Translations under genes and position numbers: made by a program
Shown here: positions 1-7,153 of the stretch, piece after piece
How positions within the stretch are numbered: position 1 is the first letter of the stretch
Layout of the letters: the number at the start of each line of letters is the position of its first letter
Assembly (NCBI GenBank): GCA_028565715.1
Contig: JAOXYC010227682.1
Span: 1-10,744, forward strand
DNA length: 10,744 nt
Direction of reading: 5' to 3'
Source: Phoronis pallida
Taxonomy: Eukaryota; Phoronida; Phoronidae
Notes under the pieces: model-generated
Database searches by the model: none
Seen by the model: only the letters and a program-made list of their open reading frames with translations
Told to the model about the DNA's origin: nothing

Positions 1-436
1 ATTAAAAGACGACTGAAGTTGACCGCTCTTTAGAAATTAGAATACAATGGTAGTGTCTGGCTTTACCTGTGTCCTTCTGAAAATTAACACGTGAAATTGA
101 TAATGAAATAATGATTTAATTATTTGTGATCTCATTGTTTCGAAATACACTTTTCTGCTTCCTTTACTCACAGTCTCTCCTGCTAAGTTGTAAGCGATAT
201 AATAAACTGTGCTGAGCAATCACTCAGAATAATATGAGGCAGTCAAGATGCAAGTGCAATGACACGTGGTTCCCAACACTTTTACAAAACCCTACTCAAC
301 CCTGACGTCTTGTTTCCGCATCACCCAGCAGGTATGGGTGTCCAAATTAAAAACTGTTAAACCACGTATGAGTCTCTTGTTAGTGCTTTAAACCTCTTTT
401 AAGAAAGGTCATAAGTCGAAGACCTCTTATTTTCAG
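1..436. other. Non-coding 5' flank or intron of the knottin gene
   Basis: No convincing exon is visible here. About 270-436 is the 5' part of a block that recurs, diverged and rearranged, at about 3720-4167. Shared stretches include one near 304-316 / 3750-3762 and the one around 'gtgtccaaattaaaaa' near 340 / 3832. A donor-like CAG|GTATGG lies at 331/332, but the reading frames leading to it do not encode a signal peptide. The region ends in a pyrimidine-rich acceptor (ttattttcag, 427-436). The signal-peptide exon expected for the downstream gene is therefore not seen and probably lies left of the window. Confidence 0.5.
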
Positions 437-544
437 CAATGAACTTGACTCGATTGATCAACGGAAAAGGTTTCTCGAAAAGTTAAAGAAGTTAGCAAAG
501 TTTACAAAGTTAAAGCTATTCACAGGATGCAGCAACCATCTCTG
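437..544 (+). CDS. Propeptide exon of tandem-knottin precursor (internal exon)
   Basis: This exon is bounded by ttattttcag at 427-436 and the strong donor TG|GTAAGT at 543/545. It is open in the one frame that continues into the knottin exon, and it enters and leaves in phase 2. It encodes 35 whole codons: an acidic segment (NELDSIDQ), the basic cleavage motif RKR followed by Phe, a lysine-rich stretch KLKKLAKFTKLKLFT, and then a Cys with four residues after it. The last two bases (TG) plus the first base of the next exon (T at 1229) make a Cys codon. The order of acidic pro-segment, basic site, then Cys-rich mature region is typical of secreted peptide precursors such as defence peptides, neuropeptides and knottins. 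A paralogous exon at 4168-4230 keeps the same phases and the SIDQRKRF core, which supports this being a real exon. The signal peptide must come from an upstream exon. Confidence 0.72.
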
Positions 545-1228
545 GTAAGTGACAACGTGATGAATGACTCGTGTGGAAAACACTTGCAAATCTTTTGTCC
601 AGTTTCTTCGTAGCTTTTATTATGTTTGTATAAATTGGTTTAGAGAATGTTTTCATGGACGAGTAAGCCGGGCTGAATTGTTGCTTGTCGGGGCAGGCCT
701 GCCATAGGTTAACAATAAACTTTCGATCTTGTTAATCTACGAAACTAGGTAATAGTAGGTTATGTACTTTGAAAAAGATATTCTTTTAAACTTTCAATAA
801 TTCAAATACAAAATAAAGGGTCATTTAATTAAGAAGTGTTTGTTAAAAATCATTTGAATAAAGTGAAAAAAAGAGATTTTTCGTCAATATGTATCAAGTA
901 GTCCTAGGCTATTGTCTCACATATATGTAAAGTTGATGGCCGCATTGATTTCATTTAGATTTTAAAAAAATCATGGTAAAATCAGATTTGAAAAAAAAAT
1001 CTTTCAATATAATTTTACATGCATCGGGCATTGCTGGGCACAATTTCAAGGAAATTTTCCAATTTTTGAAGAAATTTAATTCCAAATCAAAATGTGTGCG
1101 TTTTTTGTAGGCTCTTGACATAATTTGGTTCATGTGTGTCACTATATTCCTTCGACAAATCGGTCGTCTATCTCGATAACGTTGGTTGTTTTGGCAGCTG
1201 TTAATTCGAGCACATCTTTTTTCTCTAG
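545..1228 (+). other. Intron inside the first knottin unit
   Basis: This 684-nt intron runs from GTAAGT (545) to a tract ending ttttttctctag (1217-1228). Its first 100 bp are homologous to the region after the paralogous exon at about 4231-4327. The rest is AT-rich, with A/T runs near 960-1000. It interrupts the codon for the second cysteine of knottin unit 1. An open frame begins at ATG 1125 within the intron and runs into the last exon, but its first part shows no knottin character. Confidence 0.65.
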
Positions 1229-1790
1229 TATTTTCAGAAAGTGCTGTCCCGGACGGTACTGCTCGACGGTCAGGACTTGCCGAAAGTATGGGCAGGTTGG
1301 GGACAAATGTGGCATTTTGTCTGCAAACAGGCGGTGTAAACCAGGTCTTGTCTGTCGGGGGTTTCCGGTGAAGACGTGTCATCTCAAGAAAAGCTGCATA
1401 AGTACAGGGGAGAAATGTGGCCCATTACAGAATGCTCCGCCCTGTTGTGCAAGTCTCTTCTGCCGGGGCATTCCAGTGAAGAAATGTCAGTCCTGCGTAC
1501 AGGTCAACAAAAGATGCGGAGGACTCCCTAATCAACGACCACCCTGTTGTTCGGGTTTGTACTGCAGGGGATTCGTCAAGAAATATTGCAAGTCCTGCGG
1601 AATATCCGGGCAGAAATGTGGTTTACCTACGCAACCCCCATGCTGCGGAGGTAAGCTCTGTAAGGGTGTACCAGGGTTCAAAAAGTGTCGCACTTGCAGG
1701 AAGAAGGGAGAGAGGTGTTCAGCAATTACTAAGCCTTGCTGCCCTGGGTTAAGTTGCAGGCGCAAGGGCTGGGTAAGGCGGTGTAAATAG
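1229..1790 (+). CDS. Terminal exon of secreted tandem inhibitor-cystine-knot protein
   Basis: This exon encodes 186 whole codons and a TAG stop at 1788-1790. It holds most of six tandem knottin units. Units 3-6 follow C-x6-C-x(6-9)-CC-x4-C-x(7-8)-C. Their first cysteines are at 1395, 1494, 1596 and 1695, and their CC pairs at 1443, 1545, 1641 and 1737. Units 3-5 join through short linkers such as QS, KS and RT. Unit 1 (from 528 in the previous exon to 1278) is compact, with 4, 4, 4 and 5 residues between its cysteines. Unit 2 (about 1281-1379) is atypical and has CK where the others have CC. Recurrent PPCC, GL-C and RG-PVKK-C signatures and many Lys/Arg residues show internal duplication and a basic, extracellular product. 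This spacing is the classic ICK fold (bridges C1-C4, C2-C5, C3-C6) found in toxins, antimicrobial peptides, protease inhibitors and signalling ligands. Which role applies here cannot be told. The acceptor at 1228 is preferred because the alternative at 1237 would create a stop with the upstream TG. Confidence 0.82.
1281..1787 (+). repeat. Five tandem knottin-unit repeats in coding DNA
   Basis: These are diverged in-frame repeats of about 100 nt. The repeated elements are AARTGYGG-type sequence at the second cysteine, CC(A/C)CCNTGYTG at the double cysteine, and an AAGAARTG-like motif at the sixth. Approximate starts are 1281, 1395, 1494, 1596 and 1695. Units 4 and 5 resemble each other most. 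The same repeat DNA recurs at 4335-4545. Confidence 0.75.
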
Positions 1791-2017
1791 ACAGAAGGAT
1801 TTCTTTCAAGAGTATGTTAGCCTATTGATGATTTCACATGCTTTCCCTTTTTAGACCTTGCAATCTTGTCTTAATTAACGCAGTTATAGGAGATATAACT
1901 ACCATGCAATTCTATAAAACTCATTTTGTAAAATTAGTAGTTTTAAAAATCAATATTTTGAAAAAATGTCGGGAAGTACATAGTAGCGTTTATTCAAAAA
2001 AACGTATTCTTCTTGAA

Positions 2018-2061
2018 AAGGACCTTCAACGCTAACTATAATGCAGTTAACGAAGGCCCTT
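2018..2061. repeat. Imperfect hairpin in the knottin 3' flank
   Basis: The arm at 2018-2037 (aaggaccttcaacgctaact) pairs imperfectly with 2045-2061 (agttaacgaaggccctt) around a 7-nt loop. It could be an RNA hairpin in the 3' untranslated region or a small transposon relic. Confidence 0.35.
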
Positions 2062-2137
2062 ATTTATAACTCAGTTTTTACCCACATCAAGCAATTTGTT
2101 GGTTTTCGCCTCAAAAAATTGAAAAAGTGTACGCATT

Positions 2138-2143
2138 AATAAA
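2138..2143 (+). terminator. Candidate polyadenylation signal for the knottin gene
   Basis: AATAAA lies 348 nt after the TAG stop in an A-rich context. It is the first canonical signal I see downstream, so it is a plausible 3' end. The motif is common by chance in AT-rich DNA. Confidence 0.3.
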
Positions 2144-2149
2144 AAATAA

Positions 2150-2910
2150 TTACTATAAAAAACTGCAATATTTATAGGAAACTTATACGTTGTTTGTTAG
2201 TAAAGTCAAGGAGGGTTGATTAATGGCGTTTATTAGAACATAGGTTTTTATTAGAGAGAACACGGCAAATATTCATTATGTATACGGGCACGTGTTGATT
2301 GTGTAGGTTTAATCTTGTTAATTGTGATGGATACACGGAACCTGGAATGAATATTCTGCATCCAACAAATCTTTTAAAAAGGAGTTTCTGCTCATAAACT
2401 CAGTATGATAACAAATTATTCACTAAATTGTAATTCTTCAAAAGACCAGCTGAGTGAATAACCACATACACTTAGTACACGCCATAGTTCTTTTCCGTGT
2501 ATCTAATTGAATGGTTTTATTTAAAATTTCAGGAATAAAGTTTTTAAAAGAATAATGAAATCATCATTAGTAGGCTACACCCTTGAAAGTGATTTGGTTG
2601 TTTGGCTTTGTTTCCAATCATGGAAAAGTTACAAATCATAAACGAGAAATTAAAATATGTTCAGACAACAAAAACATGTTTCTGAATTAACTTTATTAAT
2701 TTTAGAATTTCAACTTTTTCTTGATTCATTCGAAGTCAAATCAATGATGTACGGAAATGGACGAACCGAATTGAGTAAACGAATTGAGGAATTGTATTAG
2801 TTGCGAAATAGTTTCATACAACACTATGCACATAAGTGGTTTTAAATTCATTTTTTGCAATGTTAAATCGACTTAATAAACTGTAGTTCTTGAGCCATCC
2901 AGGTAGTAAA
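2150..2910. other. AT-rich intergenic stretch, nothing recognised
   Basis: I see no exon, RNA gene or clear repeat here. All frames are broken frequently. The stretch ends at the long palindrome. Confidence 0.5.
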
Positions 2911-3176
2911 GTGATACAAAAATATAAATCAGTTTAACTGGAATTAGATTACCTTTAAAACCCTAGATCCTCGAGGTCGTCGCAACCTCTTCACGGGAAT
3001 GTTGACAGATGTGTGACGTCAGAATTCTGTTCTCGTCTATGATATCATAGACGAGAACAGAATTCTGACGTCACACATCAGTCAACATCCCCGTGAAGAG
3101 GTAGCGACGACCTCGAGGATCTAGGATTTTAAAGATAATCTAATTCCAGTTGAACTGATTTATAATTTCGTATCAC
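2911..3176. repeat. 266-bp near-perfect palindrome without spacer
   Basis: The two 133-nt arms (2911-3043 and 3044-3176) are reverse complements with about 8 mismatches and no gaps. They are centred on GATATC at 3041-3046. Outer ends read gtgatac and gtatcac. Each arm carries TGACGTCA (3014-3021 and 3066-3073), the consensus CRE site bound by CREB/ATF proteins. The structure is most likely a foldback or MITE-type mobile element, and it could extrude a cruciform. I did not find an unambiguous target-site duplication. Confidence 0.85.
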
Positions 3177-3719
3177 GTTTAATCGACTTGATTCATCTTG
3201 TTTGACCAAAATCACTGAAAAAGTTTATCCGATTGATGATATAGACATTGACCACTAGTTTTGAAAACGGCGACTGCAAGGAGCCGAAACTGTCAACCAA
3301 GGTAAATTCCCATGTTGTGAAAGATGGATTTACTCAGAAATGTCCATCTTTTTTGTTCAGTACCCAAGCGATGTTATTTTGTTAAAATTGGACTTTACTT
3401 TGTCTGCTTTATACATGCACATGAATAAAATTCTGCTTGCTTACAGCAATCACATGTTAGTTTACTTTTTACAAAAATCTGCAGTCACTATTTTGAATAT
3501 TTCAAAAGAGTAAACGTCAGAAATGTAGTGTTAGCGCGTTAACTCGAACAACTGAACTCTTAGCTGATGCTGTTTATTGTTGTAAACAAGGTGAACTGAA
3601 AAAGACGAAACAACAAATACTGTATAAAATACAGTATATACAATTATCGATTCAAAAATATTTGCAATTAATCCATATATACAATAATAAAACGTATTCA
3701 TACAATAAGCCACTGATAA
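3177..3719. other. Intergenic stretch with a small perfect hairpin
   Basis: No gene is recognised here. At 3617-3637 there is a perfect 9-bp stem (atactgtat / atacagtat) with a 3-nt loop. The paralogous knottin block begins close to the right end of this stretch. Confidence 0.45.
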
Positions 3720-4167
3720 GAGAGCAATCCCAAAACCCTTCTGAACCCTTACGTCTTGTTCCCCCAATTCCCCGGTTGAAAGCGTACCACTTGAGGGCTG
3801 CAAAAATTCTCTACACAATTGCGGACAATGGTGTCCAAATTAAAAAGTAGTCCTGGGTGAGTTCATCACATAACTACCCTTGCATTCGATCACGTAACAC
3901 AATCACGTATTCACGCACAATATAAGTGTGGCGATTTTTGATATTCGTGTAAAACCACGTTTTTAGGTAAAACTTTACTGAAATTTCAACATGTGATAAA
4001 ATAAATCTTAAATTCATGGGAAGTAATACGACCTTTTATTGGATTCGATTTTGAAAAATCATAGAACTCGTCAAAGGCTCGTTCTATAATTTTTCAAAAA
4101 CTACTCATCCAATAAATAGTCGTATTACTTCCCATTCATTGTAAAGTCAAAGATTTGTAATTATCAG
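3720..4167 (+). other. 5' part of the duplicated knottin locus
   Basis: Segments near 3740-3762 and 3830-3846 match those near 294-353. Segments near 3953-3966 and 4141-4167 match those near 356-369 and 411-436. The order and strand are the same as in the first locus. Relative to that copy, this one has extra sequence at about 3770-3830 and 3850-3950, plus an inserted MITE (4017-4134). No signal-peptide exon is recognisable. Confidence 0.5.
4013..4138. mobile_element. Hairpin MITE with TTCA target-site duplication
   Basis: The element at 4017-4134 (118 bp) has inverted arms of about 55 bp. It begins tgggaagtaatacgac and ends with the reverse complement of that. Both sides are flanked by the direct repeat TTCA (4013-4016 and 4135-4138). 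The matching place in the first knottin locus (about 370-411) has no such element, so it was inserted after or during the divergence of the duplication. It has no coding capacity, so it is a non-autonomous element. Confidence 0.75.
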
Positions 4168-4545
4168 TAATGAATTCGGCTCAATTGATCAACGTAAGAG
4201 GTTTTTCGAAGGTTGCAGCAATAATATGTGGTATGTGACCACGTGGTCGTTGACAAGAGCCAAAATACTTGCAACTCCTTTGTCGGGTCTACCGAGCCTT
4301 TTATTCATTCTGCATATTGATTTTTGATATGAACAAGAAATCTCGCAAGTCCTGCAGAACACACGAACAGAAGTGTGGTTTACCTACCCATGCCCCATGT
4401 TGCAGAGAAACCGTCTTAAAGGGTTAAAAAAGTGCTGCACCTGCAGGAAGAAGGGAGAAACGTGCTGGGCAAGTTCAAATAATAAACCTTGCTTCCCAAG
4501 GTTAAGCTGCAAGGTCTGGTTAAGAAGGCTGGTGGATGTATGTCA
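4168..4545 (+). pseudogene. Degenerate paralogue of the tandem-knottin gene
   Basis: The exon 4168-4230 is open and keeps phase 2 at both ends, between ttatcag and the donor TG|GTATGT. It encodes the conserved SIDQRKRF core followed closely by GCSNNM, and it lacks 45 bp (15 codons) present in the 437-544 exon. The following ~100 bp match the first intron, then homology jumps at about 4328 to the equivalent of about 1570. This removes the rest of the intron, its acceptor and units 1 (second half) to 4. The remnant of unit 5 (about 4341-4424) has lost its fifth cysteine and runs into TAA at 4425-4427. Unit 6 (4442-4543) continues in another frame, with CC changed to CF (4490-4495) and the ancestral stop lost. 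A downstream open frame runs to 4786 without knottin features. These lesions argue against a functional knottin array. A transcript using a new acceptor is conceivable. Confidence 0.75.
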
Positions 4546-4647
4546 AGAAAAATCAATCCTTTTTAAATTTTTGGGTAAAAGAAGTCTTTGCATCAACCTT
4601 CAAAGATTACTTAAAAGCTTTTACGAATGTACGTTAATATTCAGTAT

Positions 4648-4789
4648 TTCTCACATGATAAGTTCGTTTTCTATCGCAATCTCAAATGTATTATCGAAAA
4701 TAACACACTCTGACGGATCACTGTATTCATGCGCCCTAAAAAAATCCTCGTCTTCTTCGACAACGCGTCGTCACTGTTTCATGTGAGAA
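4648..4789. repeat. Possible mobile element with 11-bp inverted ends
   Basis: The motif ttctcacatga at 4648-4658 is exactly inverted at 4779-4789, 142 bp end to end. The interior is not itself a hairpin. It may be a small non-autonomous transposon, but the short repeat could also be chance. Confidence 0.3.
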
Positions 4790-4796
4790 AAAGAAC

Positions 4797-4802
4797 AATA
4801 AA
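4797..4802 (+). terminator. AATAAA downstream of the knottin pseudogene
   Basis: A canonical polyadenylation hexamer lies 8 nt after the stop region of the open frame that ends at 4786. It could end a residual transcript or be chance in AT-rich DNA. Confidence 0.2.
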
Positions 4803-4808
4803 CTTGTC

Positions 4809-4899
4809 GTCATTGAATAATAAATTTCTCAAAACTCGTCAAAATCCTCGCCAAAGGGTCGGATTTTGACACATTTTGATACATTTATTATTCACTGAC
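4809..4899. mobile_element. Hairpin element, possible MITE relic
   Basis: Arms of about 39 bp (4809-4847 and 4861-4899) pair with about six mismatches around a 13-nt loop. The core arm reads tgaataataaat on the left and its reverse complement on the right. The motif actcgtcaaa occurs in the left arm here and also near the centre of the MITE at 4017-4134, which hints at related elements. Confidence 0.55.
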
Positions 4900-6114
4900 A
4901 CTAGTTAATTATCCTCTATATATATATAAAGACTTATTGAGGGGTGACGGTTAGTGAAACAAATCCCAAAACTAGGTGAAATAGAGAAGCTCAGAGCACG
5001 CTTATTCGAAGCGAGCTGGAAGTGTTTATTTAACGGTTATTGTGCACAATGCTAAAGCTTATTGACCTGTCCTTAGCGATATCGACTAATAGGCCACTTA
5101 CCGGCTAACCCGTTCATTGTTCGGTAACAATGCCCTTAACAAAAGAATTTTAATTCTCCGGGGGATTACTAGCTTCCAGCACACGCAGGACAATAGAACA
5201 GAACAAGGAGAGAACAATTACTAACTTCCATCAACCCTCCGTATTTCACCTGGGAGGGGACGCATAATAAGGACATGGGCATCAATTGAAGGGAAAATGC
5301 AATGAACTGTTTTTATTATACCTGAATACCTGGTCTTCTGAAGATAGATTTAAAGACCTGTATAATTTAGCTCGTTTTAGTGACTAATATTTTCAGAATC
5401 AAGTAACATATGTTTAGTACTGTAATCATTGAAAAGAACCTCTGTAGGAATACTTTTCTCTATTTTATCTATACGGGAAAGATATGAAGTTAAAGGTCGT
5501 CTTGTTGTTGTAGATCCTAGGAACCAGAAATTATTGTCTTTGTATTTATCTAAACTATTGTCTAGTGTTTGAGAAATTTAGTCTCAAGAACCAGAGGACT
5601 CTCAAAAATTGTAAATCAAATGATTTGAAGAACTTTCTTGTTGAAGTCACTCAACTATATCTCTCACATCAGGCTACCAATTAACACAAACAAACAAAAG
5701 AGATTCAGTTTATTATTCATTTTACAGAAAATCATGATACTCTGAACTTTTTACGATGACATTCAATTTTTGAGAATCACTTAATCATAAGTTCGATCGA
5801 ACAAGCCAAGTTTCGCACACATTGCAAGAAAAACTTAATTCGGAAGTAAAGCTATTGTCTGTCGATGTTCTTTTGTAGGATGTACCGAATTACGAATATA
5901 AATTAATAATTTTTATTTCAAAAACACAAACATATTTACACAATTAATCTTTGAATAAAAAAACACGTTAATAAATGGCCGGCTCAATTATGCGGGGCTG
6001 ACGTGATATAATTGTCAGTAATCCGAAACGCACAACGCAGGCCCATGTTTCGATTTTGTATTAATTTTGCAAATATTGCAAAAGAAATAATTGACACATC
6101 ATTCAATAAAAACA
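4900..6114. other. Long gene-free stretch with minor repeats
   Basis: No coding exon is recognised. A short TA dinucleotide run lies at 4917-4928. A perfect 7-bp stem with a 4-nt loop lies at 5115-5132 (cattgtt / aacaatg). Inverted 10-mers aggtgaaata / tatttcacct near 4974 and 5245, and gctggaag / cttccagc near 5013 and 5173, suggest 4970-5260 could be an old inverted-repeat element, but this is weak. The - strand hexamer AATAAA at 5912-5917 could serve the CUB gene. Confidence 0.4.
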
Positions 6115-6224
6115 TTATTTTATAACACAAAACCCAATCTTTATGATGCGGGCCGACATTATATCATACATAATGGTTACTCTAAAGGCCGAAGCCACTT
6201 CAAGAAAGACAAGACAGTGGGGGG

Positions 6225-6465
6225 TATCCCAGGGGCGGTATGAATTATAGTAACGTAAATCCTTCTTCGTGCCGGATGATATACCGGTTTCTGTAGCCTG
6301 AGCGGATGACAGTTGTGCATCCAACTCTGTTCATGTTCAACCGGGTCGACTCTAGCAATGCCAGTGAAGTACCTTGCTTAACGGCGGCCCGGAACGGGAT
6401 CTGAACCCAAAAAACTTGCGATTATGAAGCCGAGGCTCTACAAGCTGTCAAGCTAATTCGCTTTA
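6225..6465 (-). mobile_element. tRNA-derived SINE
   Basis: Read on the - strand, the head resembles a tRNA. An A-box-like segment (ttagcttgacagcttgtag, complement of 6438-6456) and a B-box-like GTTCAGATC (complement of 6398-6406, one mismatch to GWTCRANNC) lie about 37 nt apart, as in RNA polymerase III internal promoters. The part between them looks like an anticodon arm with CAT. The acceptor and other stems do not pair well enough for a working tRNA. About 150 bp of non-tRNA body follows, to about 6225 or beyond. The left boundary is uncertain. It lies downstream of the CUB gene stop, on the same strand, and may be within its 3' untranslated region. Confidence 0.55.
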
Positions 6466-6574
6466 GACTCGGGGAAAATATGGGGTGCACTAAACTAATT
6501 TCGATAAAGTATATTATGCTTATAAAAACAGTTTTGCAAACATATCCTGGTTGCATAACAGTCTGGAGTCACCA

Positions 6575-6738
6575 TCAACTGCCGGTTTGTCCTACATCGG
6601 CGGCTGTATTCACATAAACATATTGATCAATGTCTTCGTAAGCTGGTGGAGGCATCAATTGCATGACTGTTTCATAAGGAGGCGGAGCTAAGTGTAGATG
6701 ACTGGGAGTGACTGGACGTTCTTCATAGCGGTTTTCAT
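6575..6738 (-). CDS. Last coding exon: PPxY-containing cytoplasmic tail
   Basis: This exon begins after a pyrimidine/A-rich acceptor (attttcag, read on the - strand) and enters in phase 1, matching the previous exon's single leftover G. It encodes 53 residues after the split Asp and ends at a stop in 6575-6577. Visible motifs are APPPYET and PPPAYED, which both fit PPxY, the ligand of WW domains such as those of NEDD4-family ubiquitin ligases and YAP-like proteins. YEDI resembles a Src-type SH2 target, and YVYVN contains YxN, a GRB2-type SH2 target if phosphorylated. The tail therefore looks built for adaptor binding and ubiquitin-linked trafficking (inference). The open frame continues upstream of the acceptor to an ATG at 6823. 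I treat that part as intron. Confidence 0.78.
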
Positions 6739-7153
6739 CTGAAAATGATTTTAAAACATGTATTTCAGTCAGCTGGCGGGTTGTTACAAGTAACAAAAGA
6801 AAACTGACAACCACAGTCTTCAATTTGAAATGTCCTTACGTTCTTTCAAAACCTTGAGCCTCCAGGTTGCTGGTGCATGGTCGCAGGAGTAATACATTTT
6901 GGAATCAAATCAGTTATTTCTCCTTAACAGTAAGGTGTTTGTCATTCAGGTGGCTTCTGCACCACACTTATATTTAAATGGGAGTTATTGTCATTACTTT
7001 GATGATGTTGGTAGCAATATGCTGAACGCCAATTGAATAAGACTAGGTAGTGCTTTACATGGGCACTTCATGTCCGTACCATTTTACTAAGACATTTATC
7101 ATTATCATTATTTATAAAAGATATGTTGTTGAATATGGCTTGGTGACTAATAC
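6739..7153 (-). other. Intron of the CUB membrane-protein gene
   Basis: The donor is AG|GTATTA at 7154/7153 and the acceptor ends at 6739. It joins phase 1 to phase 1. Inside it, 6840-6869 could be a 30-nt cassette exon (ag before it, GTAAGG after it) that keeps the frame, but this is unproven. Confidence 0.6.

Noticed and set aside
228-331. Signal-peptide exon ending at donor CAG|GTATGG
   Set aside because: Neither ATG frame gives a hydrophobic leader: one stops after four codons and the other is polar.
372-390. ATG followed by a short hydrophobic run as leader
   Set aside because: It reaches a stop after seven codons. Using the GTTAGT inside it would leave an intron of only about 55 nt and no real signal peptide.
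1125-1228. ATG at 1125 as the true start of the knottin protein
   Set aside because: The segment up to 1228 is not knottin-like, and an acceptor plus a matching upstream exon explain it better as intron.
951-1382. 143-codon open frame on the - strand
   Set aside because: It overlaps the knottin exon antisense and runs into AT-rich intron. It has no domain and is a shadow.
1532-1765. - strand open frame opposite the knottin repeats
   Set aside because: It arises from the repeat composition of the + strand gene and shows no features of its own.
4373-4786. 137-codon open frame as a functional gene
   Set aside because: It starts out of frame in unit 5, has one incomplete knottin unit, and its second half is unrelated AT-rich sequence.
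6390-6465. Functional tRNA gene on the - strand
   Set aside because: The A and B boxes are imperfect and the arms do not form a full cloverleaf. A SINE head fits better.
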